64,000 nt of DNA from Pyxidicoccus caerfyrddinensis (GTDB lineage Bacteria > Myxococcota > Myxococcia > Myxococcales > Myxococcaceae), in contig NZ_JAAIYA010000003.1 in assembly GCF_010894405.1 (NCBI RefSeq), positions 310,001 through 374,000 of the forward strand. The letters are read 5' to 3'. Positions 1 through 10,966 of this stretch are shown here, piece after piece. Both the position numbers and the translations under genes were made by a program. Each line of letters starts with the position of its first letter. Position 1 is the first letter of the stretch. The notes under the pieces are model-generated. The model ran no database searches. It was not told the DNA's origin and saw nothing but the letters and a program-made list of their open reading frames with translations.

Positions 1-1
1 C

Positions 2-1210
2 GAGGTGACGGGAATCACCTCGGGGATGATGCTCGGGACTCCGGCGTACATGGCCCCGGAGCAGATTCACGGCGAGCCGGTGGGGCCTCCGACGGACCTG
101 TATGCCACCGGCGTGCTGCTCTTCGAGCTGCTCACCGCGAAGAAGCCCTTCTCCGCGCCGGGCACCGCGGAGCTGCTGCGCATGCACCGCGAGGTGACGC
201 CTCCGCTGCTGCGCGAGGCGGCCCCCGAAGCCGGCTTCTCCGCCGGGCTCGAGGCCGTGGTGGCGAAGGCCCTGGCGAAGGCCCCAGGGGAGCGCTTCCA
301 GTCCTCGGCCGAGTTCCTGGCCGCGCTCGAGACGGAGCGTCCGGCGGTCTTCCTCTCCGCGCCCGAGCCCGCGAGCCCCGTGGCCTCCACGCCGGCACGT
401 CCGGAGGAGGCGGCGCAGGTGACGGAGAGCGCGCCGGCGCCGACCCGCGAGCTGCGGGTTCGTACTCCGGTCGGGGCCCAGGCTCCGGTACCGGCGCGGG
501 AGGCTTCAGTGGAAGCCGTGGTGGCGGCGGTGCCGGACTCCTCGCGGAGTGACTCCACGGTGCGCGTCCCCGCCGCACGGCCACCCGCCCCCGAGGCGAA
601 GGTCCGCGCCACTCCCGCCCCGTCCCCGTTCGCCAGCTTCCGCTCACGCGCCGTGTCGGGAGGCGCCGGGGGGCTCGTGTTGCTGGGGGCGGGCCTCGTC
701 TGGTGGGCGGTCTCCTCGACTGCGCGTCCATCTCCCTCGGCCTCGAAGGGTGGGGAGGCAGGGGAGGGCGCTCGGACGGGCTCGGCGCCTGCCGGCGCCT
801 GGCGGGCCGTCCCGGAGCAGCTCCCGGGCATCGACGAGGTCCATCGCTTGATTGAGGCCCAGCGGCGGGACGCGGCGCTGGCGGCCCTGAAGAAGCTGGC
901 CGCGAAGCACCCGGCGAGCGCCTATGTCCGCTACCTGGAGGGGAACGTCGACTTCGACAACCTTCGCTGGGTGGATGGTGTGGCGGCGTACCGGGCGGCG
1001 CTGCGCAACGACGCCGCGTACCGCAATGAACCCACCCTCATCCAGAACGCCATCCGCTGCCTCGTCAGCGACCGGTTCCACGGCCTCTGCGAGGACTTCA
1101 TCCGCAAGGACCTGGGTGAAGCCGCCGTGCCGTACCTGGAGGATGCCGCCCGTTCCGACCCCATGGCCAACGTGCGGACCCGGGCCTCGGGGCTGCTTCG
1201 CCAGCGTTAG
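2..1210 (+). CDS. Serine/threonine protein kinase, C-terminal part (5' end outside window)
   Basis: The reading frame is open from the first bases, so the gene starts upstream of the window. The visible part begins in the kinase activation segment: GTPAYMAPEQ is the P+1 loop/APE motif, followed by the D-x-Y-A-x-G helix (TDLYATGVLLFELL) and the rest of the C-lobe. A Pro/Ala/Glu-rich linker of about 120 residues follows, then one transmembrane segment (GGLVLLGAGLVWWAV, near residue 225). The predicted extracytoplasmic tail of about 150 residues is helical and TPR-like. This is the Hanks-type architecture common in myxobacteria: cytoplasmic kinase, one TM helix, sensory tail. The glycine-rich loop, HRD and DFG motifs are outside the window, so activity cannot be judged. 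Substrate and signal are unknown. Confidence 0.9.
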   Translation, partial: EVTGITSGMMLGTPAYMAPEQIHGEPVGPPTDLYATGVLLFELLTAKKPFSAPGTAELLRMHREVTPPLLREAAPEAGFSAGLEAVVAKALAKAPGERFQSSAEFLAALETERPAVFLSAPEPASPVASTPARPEEAAQVTESAPAPTRELRVRTPVGAQAPVPAREASVEAVVAAVPDSSRSDSTVRVPAARPPAPEAKVRATPAPSPFASFRSRAVSGGAGGLVLLGAGLVWWAVSSTARPSPSASKGGEAGEGARTGSAPAGAWRAVPEQLPGIDEVHRLIEAQRRDAALAALKKLAAKHPASAYVRYLEGNVDFDNLRWVDGVAAYRAALRNDAAYRNEPTLIQNAIRCLVSDRFHGLCEDFIRKDLGEAAVPYLEDAARSDPMANVRTRASGLLRQR

Positions 1211-1286
1211 CGCCTGTCCTGTCATACGACGGGCTGTCGCCAGGAGCGTGTGAGGTGGGCAGGGCCTTTCTGGTGGAAGCGCCGTA

Positions 1287-1559
1287 TCAGCTCGTCTCGG
1301 CCGGGCTTGCCGTGCTCCACAGCAGGTAAGCCAGCTCCGTGGGCAGCAGTGCCTTGACGGTGACGAGCCGCACCTGTCCGGAGGGGACGGCGAGGTGCCC
1401 GGGCAACGTGGCTGCGTCCATGCCCAGCAGCACGCCCACGCGTCCGTCCTTCGTGAGGAGCGGCTCGGGCATCCCCTTCCCGGCGACCTCCATGGACATG
1501 AAGCCTCCCTTCACCTGCGCGCGCACCCGCTCGTGCGTGGCCACAGCGCCTCGCAGCAC
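1287..1559 (-). CDS. Small hypothetical protein
   Basis: A frame of about 90 codons on the minus strand whose codons nearly all end in G or C, as in real genes here. The overlapping + strand frame does not look like protein. The product is soluble with no signal peptide; it is rich in Gly and Val and ends in a short hydrophobic, helical stretch (ELAYLLWSTA). I do not recognise the family. The start is chosen at GTG 1559 because it leaves a 70-base divergent gap to the phospholipase D gene; ATG 1499 is an internal alternative. It converges on the kinase gene. Function unknown. Confidence 0.5.
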   Translation of the reverse strand: MLRGAVATHERVRAQVKGGFMSMEVAGKGMPEPLLTKDGRVGVLLGMDAATLPGHLAVPSGQVRLVTVKALLPTELAYLLWSTASPAETS

Positions 1560-1629
1560 TGCCCGCTGGTGGACGCGGCTCGCATTCGTGGGCTCACGTC
1601 GCACGCTGGACTCAAGGCATCCTCCATCC

Positions 1630-3081
1630 GTGGTCTCTCCCGCTCCTTCACCCACCTCCGACCTGGTCGAGCGCGCCTTCACCCGCACCTCCGGCGCCCT
1701 GCTGATTCCAGGCAATGCAGTCCGGGTCCTCCTCGATGCCGCGGAGAACTATCCCGCGTGGCTCGAAGCCATCCGCTCCGCGCAGCGGTCCATCCTCTTC
1801 GAGAACTACATCATCGAGGAGGACGAGGTCGGCCTCGCCTTCGCGGAAGAGCTCGCGCGGCGTGCCCGCGCCGGAGTGAAGGTCCGCTTGATTCGAGACT
1901 GGATGGGCTCTCGCTCGGGCGCATCGCGCCGGTTCTGGCGCACCCTGGAAGAGGCAGGCGTCGAGCTCCGCGTCTTCAACCCGCCCAGCCTGGCGAGCCC
2001 CCTGGGCTGGGTCAGTCGAGATCACCGCAAGATGATTGCCGTGGACGGCCACACGGGCTTCGTCACCGGCCTCTGCGTCAGCAAGCGATGGCTGGGCGAC
2101 CCCGCGCGCCGCATCGCTCCCTGGCGAGACACCGGCGTGGAGCTGCGCGGACCGGCCGTCGCCTGGGTGGAGCGGGCCTTCAAGGAGGTCTGGGACGCCA
2201 CGGGCGAACCCCTGCCCATGGAAGAGCTCTCGGCTCCCGATGCCATCGCGCTCGCCGGAGATGTCTCCGTGCGCATCGTCGCGGGGCGGCCCAACGCCAC
2301 GGACATGTTCCGGCTGGACCAGCTCATCGCCGCCGCGGCCCAGCGCACGCTGTGGCTCACCGATGCGTACTTCGTCGGCTTCATCCCCTACGTCCAGGCG
2401 CTCCGGGGCGCCGCGCGAGATGGCGTGGATGTCCGGCTCCTCGTCCCGTCCACCACGGACCTCCCGCTCATCAGCCCCCTGTCACGCGCCGGCTACCGGC
2501 CGCTGCTGGAGGCGGGCGTGCGCGTCTTCGAGTGGAACGGCTCGATGATTCACGCGAAGACGGCCGTCGCCGATGGCCGCTGGGCCCGCGTCGGGTCATC
2601 CAACCTCAACGTCGCCAGCTTCATCGGCAACTACGAGCTGGACGTGGCCATCGAGGACGCGTCCGTCGCGAGGCACCTGGAAGACGTCTACCTGCGAGAC
2701 CTCGCGAACAGCACCGAGATTGTCCTGAGCCGCCATCGCCGCGTCCGGCCTGTCGCTCCAAGAGTTCAGCCAGCGCCCTGGGGCTCGGGCCGTCCACGCG
2801 TGGGCGCGGTCCGGTTCGCCAACGCCGTGGGCGCGGCGGCGGCCTCGGGCACCCGGGCGCTCGGCGCGGTGGAGGGCGGAATCGAGCTGGCCCTGGCCGG
2901 CGGCCTGCTCGCGCTGGCCGGGGTGGGCTTCCTGTGGCCGGCCGTGCTCGCGTACCCAATCGCGGTATTGGGCGTGTGGCTCTCCATCACGCTGATGCTG
3001 CGCGCGCGAAGGAACGCCCAGCAACGCAAGGCCGACCGCACCGGGCCGAGCGCCGTGCAGAGCCCATCGAAGAGCATGTAG
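1630..3081 (+). CDS. Cardiolipin synthase-like phospholipase D family protein
   Basis: Two HKD motifs of the phospholipase D superfamily are intact: HRKMIAVD in the first half and HAKTAVAD in the second, the latter followed by the usual GSSNLN. This is the two-domain layout of cardiolipin synthases, which condense or transfer phosphatidyl groups at the inner membrane. The known enzymes usually have N-terminal membrane helices; here the hydrophobic helices are C-terminal (about residues 430-470, GGLLALAGVGFLWPAVLAYP and following). The frame is open back to 1339, but that part overlaps the coding-like minus-strand gene and does not resemble PLD proteins, so I place the start at GTG 1630 (483 aa). 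A start a few codons either side is possible. Substrate is inferred from the family only. Confidence 0.8.
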   Translation: MVSPAPSPTSDLVERAFTRTSGALLIPGNAVRVLLDAAENYPAWLEAIRSAQRSILFENYIIEEDEVGLAFAEELARRARAGVKVRLIRDWMGSRSGASRRFWRTLEEAGVELRVFNPPSLASPLGWVSRDHRKMIAVDGHTGFVTGLCVSKRWLGDPARRIAPWRDTGVELRGPAVAWVERAFKEVWDATGEPLPMEELSAPDAIALAGDVSVRIVAGRPNATDMFRLDQLIAAAAQRTLWLTDAYFVGFIPYVQALRGAARDGVDVRLLVPSTTDLPLISPLSRAGYRPLLEAGVRVFEWNGSMIHAKTAVADGRWARVGSSNLNVASFIGNYELDVAIEDASVARHLEDVYLRDLANSTEIVLSRHRRVRPVAPRVQPAPWGSGRPRVGAVRFANAVGAAAASGTRALGAVEGGIELALAGGLLALAGVGFLWPAVLAYPIAVLGVWLSITLMLRARRNAQQRKADRTGPSAVQSPSKSM

Positions 3082-3258
3082 CGCTCGCCCGCCCGCCCGC
3101 CCGTCCGCCTGGCCTGCACCCCGGGTGACAGGCGCCCGTTGATCCGCGCCCAATCCCCTGTCCGCTTCTGGGACGTCACTTTCCGCAACCGGGCACCGGA
3201 CCCGGGACGCCCCCCTCCATTCCGAACAAATCCAGGGATTTGAGCGGCGAAAAGCAAT

Positions 3259-3274
3259 TGGCACGAGCCTCGCT
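3259..3274 (+). promoter_or_regulatory. Sigma-54 (-24/-12) promoter of exporter operon 1
   Basis: TGGCACG-AGCC-TCGCT matches the sigma-54 consensus TGGCACG-N4-TTGCW with one mismatch, and the GG (3260-3261) and GC (3272-3273) dinucleotides have the exact spacing. It lies just upstream of the adaptor gene. The operon ends with an NtrC-family activator, which sigma-54 promoters require. The predicted transcript would start near 3284-3286, almost at the GTG start codon. Confidence 0.7.
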
Positions 3275-3286
3275 CTTAGAGAGCCC

Positions 3287-4527
3287 GTGGACATCCCCAA
3301 AGCCAAGAAGAAGACCCGCAAGCCCTGGGTCCTCGCCATCGCCGGAGCCTGCGCGCTCATCGCCGTGACAGTGGGCCTGTCCAAGCTGCGCCCCGCGTCG
3401 CCCTCGGTGGAGCGGGCCTCGGTGTGGCTGGACACGGTGAAGCGTGGCCCCATGGTCCGCCAGGTGAAGGGCGCCGGCACGCTGGTTCCCGAATACATCC
3501 GCTGGCTCACCGCCGACACCGCCGGCCGCGTGGAGCGCATCCACGTGCGCCCCGGCGCCGTCGTGAAGGCCGACACGGTCCTCATGGAGCTGGCCAACCC
3601 GGACGTGCAGCTGCAGGCCCTCGAGGCCGAGCGTCAGCTCGCCAGCGCCCAGGCGGAGCTCATCCGCATGCGCACGGAGCTGGAGACCATGCGCCTGGGG
3701 CAGGAGGCCACCGTGGCCTCCATGACCGCCGAGTCCGCCGACGCCTCCCGTCGCGCCGAGGCCAGCGACGCCCTCTTCCAGAAAGAGCTCATCGGCAACC
3801 TGGAGGTGAAGCAGACCTCCGAGAAGGCCGGCGAGCTGTCCCGCCGCCTGGACCTGGAGCGCAAGAAGCTCCACGTGGTGGCCACCAACATGAAGGACCA
3901 GCTCGCCGCGCAGCAGGGCCAGGTCGAGCGCTTGAAAGCGGTTGCCCAGTTCCGCCGTACACAGGTGGAGTCCATGAAAGTCGTGGCCGGGGAGGACGGG
4001 GTGCTGCAGGACCTGCCGCTGGAGCTGGGTCAGTGGGTGACGCCGGGCGTGCTGCTCGCCAAGGTGGTCAAGCCCGACCGGCTGAAGGCGGAGCTGCGCA
4101 TCGCGGAGACGCAGGCGCGAGACATCCAGCCCGGCCAGAAGGCGCTGGTGGATACGCGCAACGGGGTGGTGGAGGGCACGGTGGCGCGGGTGGCGCCGGC
4201 GGCGAGCCAGGGCACGGTGCGGGTGGAAGTGACGCTGCCCGCCGAGCTGCCCCGGGGCGCGCGGCCCGACCTCACGGTGGAGGGGACGGTGGAATTGGAG
4301 CGGCTGGGCAACGTGCTCTCCGTGGGCCGGCCCGCGGGCGCGCAGCCCAACGGAACCATGTCCCTCTTCCGGCTGATGCCGGGGAGCGACGAGGCGATTC
4401 GGGTGCCGGTGCAGCTGGGCCGGGGCTCCGTGAATGCCGTGGAAGTGGTGCAGGGTCTTCAAGAAGGCGACCAGGTGGTGCTGTCTGACATGGCCGCGTG
4501 GGACGCGGTCGAGCGGGTGAGATTGCG

Positions 4528-4531
<4 letters not shown>
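3287..4531 (+). CDS. MacA/HlyD-family periplasmic adaptor subunit of ABC exporter
   Basis: A 414-aa protein with a basic N-terminus followed by one membrane anchor (residues about 14-32), a lipoyl-like half-motif (GRVERIHVRPGAVVKADTVL), a long helical hairpin (about 95-230) rich in Glu, Ala and Arg, the second lipoyl half, and beta-barrel/membrane-proximal domains at the C-terminus. This is the membrane fusion protein order; such proteins connect an inner-membrane ABC permease to the outer membrane. Start is GTG 3287, with no good ribosome-binding site and only about 14 bases past the sigma-54 -12 element. Its stop overlaps the next start (ATGA at 4528), so it is coupled to the ATPase. The substrate is unknown. 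Confidence 0.85.
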
Positions 4532-5292
<761 letters not shown>

Positions 5293-5392
5293 CCCTCCGC
5301 TTCACCCGCCGTCCTGCTTCGCTCCCGAAAGGGCGGAGTCCGGGCGGCGTGTGTCCGTGCCCTTCACCCGCCGTGGCTCCGGAAACCCCCGC

Positions 5393-7813
5393 ATGGAAAC
5401 CCTCCTTCAAGACGTCCGCTACGCGCTGCGCACGCTGCGCAAGAGCCCTGGCTTCGCGGTGGTGGCGGTGCTCGCGCTGGCGCTGGGCATCGGCGCCAAC
5501 AGCGCGGTGTTCAGCGTGGTGAATGGCGTGCTGCTCAAGGCGCCGCCCTTCGCGGAGCCGGAGCAGTTGGTGCACGTCCGGGGCAACTTCCTCAAGGCGG
5601 ACCTCAAGGACATCTCGGTGTCGGTGCCGGAGTACCGGGACTACCTCACGCTGCCCCGGGCCTTCGCGTCGGTGGCGGCGTTCGACGTCAACGACGCCAC
5701 GCTCACCGGCGGGGACGTGCCGGAGCGGCTCAGCGTCACCACGTCCACGGCCTCGCTCTTCGCCACGCTGGGGGTGTCGCCCGTGCGCGGCCGGGCCTTC
5801 ACCGAGGAGGAGGAGACGCCGGGCCGCGAGCGGGTGCTGGTGCTCACGGACAAGGCCTGGCGCACGCGCTTCGCGGAGGACGAGGGCGTGCTGGGCCGCG
5901 AGCTGCAGCTCGACGGGGACACGTACACGGTGGTGGGCGTGCTGCCGCCCGGAGTGGAGTACCCGGCGGGCACGGACGTGTACGCGCCCTTCGCGCCCAC
6001 GCCAGAGCAGACGTCGGACGAGCGCCGTGGCAGCCGCTATCTCGACGTGATTGCGCGGCTGAAGCCGGGGATGACGTTGGAGGCGGCGCGTGCGGACCTG
6101 GCCCGGGTGGCGGGGGAGCAGGAGCGCCTGCACGAGAAGAACTACAAGGGCGGCGGCTGGGGCATCAGCGTGAACTCGCTGGAGGACACGGTGGTGGGCG
6201 ACGTGAAGGGCACGCTGTGGCTGCTGCTGGGCGCGGTGGGTTTCGTGCTGCTGGTGGCGTGCAGCAGCGTGGCCAACCTCCTGCTGGCGCGGGCGGCGGC
6301 GCGAGGGCGCGAGGTATCCATCCGCGCGGCGCTGGGCGCGGGCCGGAGGCGGCTGGTGGCGCAGTTCCTCACGGAGAGCCTGGTGCTGTCCGTGGCGGGT
6401 GGCGCGCTGGGGTTGCTGCTGGCGGTGTGGGGCACGGACGTGTTGCTGGCGGTGGTGGGGGAAGGACTTCCGCGCGCGGCGGAGGTGCGGCTGGACGTGG
6501 CGTCGGTGTTCTTCACGGCGGGCGTGTCGCTGCTCACGGGGCTGGGGTTCGGCCTGGTGCCGGCGCTGCAGGCCAGCCGGGCGGACCTGAACAGCGCGCT
6601 GCGCGAGGGCACGCGCGGCACGGATGGACGGAAGGCGGGCCGGCTGCGCGCGGGGCTGGTGGTGGCGCAGGTGGCGCTCGCGCTGGTGCTGCTGGTGGGC
6701 GCGGGCCTCTTCGCGAAGAGCTTCCTCGCGCTGAGCGAGGTGGAGGCGGGCTTCACCCCGGAGGGCGTGCTCACCGGGCGCGTCGCGCTGCCGCAGTCGA
6801 CCTACGCGGACGCGGCGCGCCGGGCATCCTTCATGGGTGAGTTGCTCACCCGCGTCCAGGTGCTGCCCGGCGTGGAGTCCGCGGGCATCTCGAACATGCT
6901 GCCTCTGGGTGGGCGGACCGACAACAGCTTCGACATCGAGGGACGGACGAAGGCGCCGGACGAGATGTGGCCGGCGGTGGAGACGCGCTTCGCCAGCGTG
7001 AACTACCTGAGCGCGCTGCGGGTGAAGCTGCGCGAGGGCCGCATGCTGGCGGAGACGGACAATCTGGACGCGCCCGGCGCGGTGGTCATCAACAAGACCT
7101 TCGCGGACCTCTACTGGCCGAAGGGCGACGCGCTGGGGCAGCGGCTGAAGCTGCACCGCCAGGAGACACGGTGGGCCACGGTGGTGGGCATCGTCGATGA
7201 CCTGCGCGAGTGGGGGCTCGACAAGCCCGCGCGCCCGGCGGCGTACTACTCGGCGGCGCAGTTCCCTCTCTACAATCTCAACCTGGTGGTGCGCGCGAAG
7301 GCGGGCAGCCCGGAGGCGCTGCGCACGGCGATTGAAGCCGAGGTGCGCGCGCTCGACGGCAACCTGCCCCTGTTCAACGTGGCCCGCATGGTGCGGCTCG
7401 TTGACGACTCCATCGGCTCGCGGCGGCTGTCGGCCATGCTGATGGGGCTGTTCGCGGGCACCGCGCTGTTGCTGGCGGCGCTGGGCATCTCCGGCGTCAT
7501 CGGCTACTCGGTGGCGCAGCGCACGCGGGAGATGGGCATCCGCATGGCGCTGGGTGCGGCGCGGCGGGACGTGCTGGCGCTGGTGCTGGGCCAGGGCCTG
7601 AAGCTGGCGGGCCTGGGCGTGGCGGTGGGCCTGGTGTTGTCACTGGGCCTGGCGCGGCTCCTGAGTGCGCTGCTGTACGGCGTGACGGCGTATGACCCGT
7701 GGACCTTCGTGGGAGTGGCCGTGCTGCTGGCGGGCGTGGCGCTCTTCGCCACCTGGCTGCCCGCGCGCCGTGCCACGCGCGTGGACCCCATCATCGCCCT
7801 GAAGGCGGAGTAG
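5393..7813 (+). CDS. ADOP/MacB-type ABC permease 1
   Basis: About 806 aa from ATG 5393, the position that matches the start of the two paralogues downstream (METLLQD-R-A-R). Layout: N-terminal helix ([20 protein letters not shown]), a large periplasmic MacB-like domain, three TM helices around residues 270-370, a second periplasmic domain, and three C-terminal TM helices beginning after residue 680 in this paralogue. Double-length permeases of this kind form the ADOP (acidobacterial duplicated orphan permease) group. It follows the ATPase by 100 bases. The second half is nearly identical at the DNA level to permease 2, so the pair arose by tandem duplication. Confidence 0.85.
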   Translation: METLLQDVRYALRTLRKSPGFAVVAVLALALGIGANSAVFSVVNGVLLKAPPFAEPEQLVHVRGNFLKADLKDISVSVPEYRDYLTLPRAFASVAAFDVNDATLTGGDVPERLSVTTSTASLFATLGVSPVRGRAFTEEEETPGRERVLVLTDKAWRTRFAEDEGVLGRELQLDGDTYTVVGVLPPGVEYPAGTDVYAPFAPTPEQTSDERRGSRYLDVIARLKPGMTLEAARADLARVAGEQERLHEKNYKGGGWGISVNSLEDTVVGDVKGTLWLLLGAVGFVLLVACSSVANLLLARAAARGREVSIRAALGAGRRRLVAQFLTESLVLSVAGGALGLLLAVWGTDVLLAVVGEGLPRAAEVRLDVASVFFTAGVSLLTGLGFGLVPALQASRADLNSALREGTRGTDGRKAGRLRAGLVVAQVALALVLLVGAGLFAKSFLALSEVEAGFTPEGVLTGRVALPQSTYADAARRASFMGELLTRVQVLPGVESAGISNMLPLGGRTDNSFDIEGRTKAPDEMWPAVETRFASVNYLSALRVKLREGRMLAETDNLDAPGAVVINKTFADLYWPKGDALGQRLKLHRQETRWATVVGIVDDLREWGLDKPARPAAYYSAAQFPLYNLNLVVRAKAGSPEALRTAIEAEVRALDGNLPLFNVARMVRLVDDSIGSRRLSAMLMGLFAGTALLLAALGISGVIGYSVAQRTREMGIRMALGAARRDVLALVLGQGLKLAGLGVAVGLVLSLGLARLLSALLYGVTAYDPWTFVGVAVLLAGVALFATWLPARRATRVDPIIALKAE

Positions 7814-7825
7814 GAGCGCACGTCG

Positions 7826-10243
7826 ATGGAAACCCTGCTCCAGGACTTGCGGTACGCAGTGCGCGGGCTGCTGAGAGACCGCGCCTTCACGCTCGCGGCG
7901 GTGCTCGCGCTGGCGCTGGGCATCGGCGCCAACAGCGCGGTGTTCAGCGTGGTGAACGGCGTGCTGCTCAAGGCGCCGCCCTTCGCCGAGCCGGACCGGC
8001 TGGTGGACGTCTCGAACACCTTCGGGAGGGTGGGGCGGACGGGGCTCACCTCGTCGGTGGTGGAGTACCGGGAGTACCGCGAGCTGCCCCGGGTCTTCTC
8101 CTCGGTGGCGGCCTTCACGGACGATGACGTGACGCTCACGGGCGTGGACACCCCGCGGCACCTGCACATCGTGGAAGCCACGGCCTCATTCCTTCCGACG
8201 CTGGGCGTGACGCCCGTCCTGGGCCGCGGCTTCACCGAGGCCGAGGAGACGCCGGGACAGGACCGGGTGGTGGTGCTCACGCACAAGACGTGGCGCACGC
8301 ACTTCGCGGAGGACCCGGGCGTGCTCGGACGCACGCTCCAGCTCGACGGGGTGCCGTACACGGTGGTGGGGGTGTTGCCTCGGAGCGTGGAGTATCCGGC
8401 GGGCTCGGACCTCTACCGCCCCTTCGCGCCTGACCCGGAGCTGGCGTCGGAAGAGAAGCGGGACACCCGCTTCCTCGAGGTGATGGCGCGGCTGAAGTCC
8501 GGGGTGACGATGGAGGACGCGGCGAAGGACCTGTCGCGCGTCTCCCTGTCGCTGGCGGAGGCCCACCCGAAGTACCAGGTCGGCAGGCGCTCCATCGGAC
8601 TGAAGTCGCTGGAGGACGAGGTGGTGGGCGACGTGAAGGGCACGCTGTGGCTGCTGCTGGGCGCGGTGGGCTTCGTGCTGCTGGTGGCCTGCGGCAGCGT
8701 GGCCAACCTGCTGCTGGCGCGGGCGGCGGCGCGTGGACGCGAGGTGTCCATCCGCGCGGCGCTGGGCGCGGGCCGGCGGCGGCTGGTGGCGCAGTTCCTC
8801 ACGGAGAGCCTGGTGCTGTCCGTGGCGGGCGGGGCGCTGGGGCTGCTGCTGGCGATGTGGGGCATGGACGTGCTGCTGGCGGTGGTGGGGGAGGGGCTGC
8901 CTCGCGCGGCGGACGTGCGGCTGGACGCGCGCACGGTGCTGTTCACCACCGGGGTGAGCCTGCTGACGGGGCTGGTGTTCGGCCTGGTGCCGGCGCTCCA
9001 GTCGAGCCGCGCGGACCTGAGCGCCGCGATGCGCGAGGGCGCACGGGGCACGGCGGGCGGGCGCTCGGGCCGGCTCCGCTCGACGCTGGTGGTGACGCAG
9101 GTGTCGCTGGCGCTGGTGCTGCTCGTGGGCGCGGGGCTGTTCGGGAAGAGCCTCCTCGCGTTGCTCTCCGTGGACACGGGCTTCACGCCCGAGGGCGTGC
9201 TCACCGGGCAGCTCTCACTCCCGGGCGCGAGCTACGAGTCGCCGGAGCGTCAGGTGGCCTTCTCGCGCGAGCTGCTGGGGCGCGTCCAGGGCCTGCCGGG
9301 CGTGGAGTCCGCGGGGCTGACCAACGCGCTGCCGCTGGGCATGTCCATCACCTTCGGTTTCGCCATCGACGGGCGGACGAAGGCGCCGGACGAGATATGG
9401 CCGGCCGTGCAGCTGCGCACCGTCAGCCCCGGCTACCACCGCGTGCTGAACGTCCGCCTGCGCGAGGGCCGCATGTTGCAGGAGACGGACGGCCCGGACG
9501 CGCCGTGGGTAGTGGTCATCAACAAGGCCTTCGCGGACGCGTACTGGCCCAAGGGCGACGCGCTGGGCCAGCGGCTGAAGCTGAACCGCCCCGACGCCCA
9601 GTGGACCACGGTGGTGGGCATCGTGGAAGACGTGCGCGAGTGGGCGTTGGACCGGCCGACCCCGCCGATGGCGTACTACTCGCTCTACCAGGTGCCCTCC
9701 ACGGGCCTGGCGCTCGCGGCCCGAGCCAGGGCCGGCAACCCGGAGGCGCTGCGCACTGCCATCGAAGCGGAGCTTCGCGCGGTGGACCGCAACGTGCCCC
9801 TGTTCAACGTGGCCCCCTTGATGCGGCTGGTGGATGACTCCATCGGCGCGCGGCGGCTGTCGGCGCTGTTGATGGGGCTGTTCGCGGGCACCGCGCTGCT
9901 GCTGGCGGCGCTGGGCATCTCTGGCGTCATCGGCTACTCGGTGGCGCAGCGTACGCGGGAGATGGGCATCCGCATGGCGCTGGGTGCGGCGCGGCGGGAC
10001 GTGCTGGCGCTGGTGCTCGGCCAGGGCCTGAAGCTGGCGGGGCTGGGCGTGGCGGTGGGCCTGGTGCTCTCGCTTGGTCTTGCACGCCTGCTGAATTCGC
10101 TGCTCTACGGCGTGACAGCGTATGACCCGTGGACCTTCGCCGGAGTGGCCGCGCTCCTGGCGGGCGTGGCGCTCTTCGCCACCTGGCTGCCCGCGCGCCG
10201 TGCCACGCGTGTGGACCCCATCATTGCCCTGCGCTCCGAGTGA
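7826..10243 (+). CDS. ADOP/MacB-type ABC permease 2 (duplicate of permease 1)
   Basis: An 805-aa double-length permease with the same layout as permease 1. Start ATG 7826 has a GGAG nine bases upstream and lies 12 bases after the previous stop. Runs of near-identical DNA shared with permease 1 (for example 6190-6430 with 8620-8860, and 7436-7640 with 9870-10080) fall in the membrane helices and the periplasmic-to-membrane connections. The periplasmic domains differ more, for example in the central part of the second domain. That pattern fits duplication followed by selection for different ligands or by gene conversion of the membrane part. Confidence 0.85.
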   Translation: METLLQDLRYAVRGLLRDRAFTLAAVLALALGIGANSAVFSVVNGVLLKAPPFAEPDRLVDVSNTFGRVGRTGLTSSVVEYREYRELPRVFSSVAAFTDDDVTLTGVDTPRHLHIVEATASFLPTLGVTPVLGRGFTEAEETPGQDRVVVLTHKTWRTHFAEDPGVLGRTLQLDGVPYTVVGVLPRSVEYPAGSDLYRPFAPDPELASEEKRDTRFLEVMARLKSGVTMEDAAKDLSRVSLSLAEAHPKYQVGRRSIGLKSLEDEVVGDVKGTLWLLLGAVGFVLLVACGSVANLLLARAAARGREVSIRAALGAGRRRLVAQFLTESLVLSVAGGALGLLLAMWGMDVLLAVVGEGLPRAADVRLDARTVLFTTGVSLLTGLVFGLVPALQSSRADLSAAMREGARGTAGGRSGRLRSTLVVTQVSLALVLLVGAGLFGKSLLALLSVDTGFTPEGVLTGQLSLPGASYESPERQVAFSRELLGRVQGLPGVESAGLTNALPLGMSITFGFAIDGRTKAPDEIWPAVQLRTVSPGYHRVLNVRLREGRMLQETDGPDAPWVVVINKAFADAYWPKGDALGQRLKLNRPDAQWTTVVGIVEDVREWALDRPTPPMAYYSLYQVPSTGLALAARARAGNPEALRTAIEAELRAVDRNVPLFNVAPLMRLVDDSIGARRLSALLMGLFAGTALLLAALGISGVIGYSVAQRTREMGIRMALGAARRDVLALVLGQGLKLAGLGVAVGLVLSLGLARLLNSLLYGVTAYDPWTFAGVAALLAGVALFATWLPARRATRVDPIIALRSE

Positions 10244-10258
10244 GCGCCCGAGAGACTC

Positions 10259-10936
10259 ATGTCCCAGCCCCTGATTTCGCTGCGTAATGTCGAGAAGTCC
10301 TACCCCCTGGCGGGCGGCCGTGCCTGGGTGCTGCGCCGCATCGACCTGGACATCCAGCCCGGCGAGTTCATCACGCTGATGGGCCCGTCCGGCGCGGGCA
10401 AGTCCACGCTGCTGTCCATCCTCGGCATGCTCGATGCGGAGTGGACGGGCGAGTACACGCTGGACGGCCAGGGTGTGCACGCGATGAAGCCGAAGGAGCG
10501 CGCGGAGCTGTCGCGGCGCACCATCGGCTTCGTCTTCCAGCAGTACCACCTGCTGGACAACCTCACGGTGGCGGAGAACCTGGAGGTGCCGCTGTCCTAC
10601 CGCAACCTCAAGCGCGGCGAGCGCGAGGCGCTGGTGGGCGACATGCTGGACCGCTTCAGCCTGGTGGGGAAGAAGGACCTGTTCCCCGCGCAGCTCTCCG
10701 GCGGCCAGCAGCAGTTGGTGGGCATCGCCCGCGCGCTCATCGCCAACCCGAAGGTGCTGCTCGCGGACGAGCCCACGGGCAACCTCCACTCCGCGCAAGC
10801 CAAGCACATCATGGAGGTCTTCCAGGGCCTCAACCGGGACGGCACCACGATTGTCCAGGTGACGCACTCGGACGCCAACGCCGCGTATGGCCACCGGGTG
10901 GTGCAGCTCGCGGACGGCTGGTTGCAGAAGCCCTGA
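10259..10936 (+). CDS. ABC transporter ATP-binding protein, variant signature and D-loop
   Basis: A 225-aa MacB/LolD-type ATPase. Walker A GPSGAGKS and the Walker B with catalytic Glu (VLLADEPTGNL) are intact. Two positions differ from the first ATPase: the signature helix reads LSGGQQQLVGIARA (Leu where the first has Arg), and the D-loop reads NLHS instead of NLDS, so the conserved Asp is His. The switch region reads VTHS. The same variants occur in an ADOP-linked ATPase subfamily as far as I recall, so this is probably a lineage trait rather than decay. It lies between permeases 2 and 3, and it could pair with itself or form a heterodimer with the ATPase at 4528. Confidence 0.85.
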   Translation: MSQPLISLRNVEKSYPLAGGRAWVLRRIDLDIQPGEFITLMGPSGAGKSTLLSILGMLDAEWTGEYTLDGQGVHAMKPKERAELSRRTIGFVFQQYHLLDNLTVAENLEVPLSYRNLKRGEREALVGDMLDRFSLVGKKDLFPAQLSGGQQQLVGIARALIANPKVLLADEPTGNLHSAQAKHIMEVFQGLNRDGTTIVQVTHSDANAAYGHRVVQLADGWLQKP

Positions 10937-10966
10937 GCCCCTTCGTCGTGAGCCGGGAGGCTCGTC

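Noticed and set aside
1339..1629. N-terminal extension of the phospholipase D protein
   Set aside because: Its translation is not PLD-like and lies opposite a frame with better coding composition.
3084..3107. CCCG tetranucleotide run after the phospholipase D gene
   Set aside because: Short simple repeat in a high-GC gap; no sign that it controls phase variation since no start or promoter spans it.
3125..3165. Inverted repeat GACAGG...CCTGTC upstream of exporter operon 1 as an activator site
   Set aside because: Only six paired bases with a wide gap; too weak to list, though its position would suit an enhancer.
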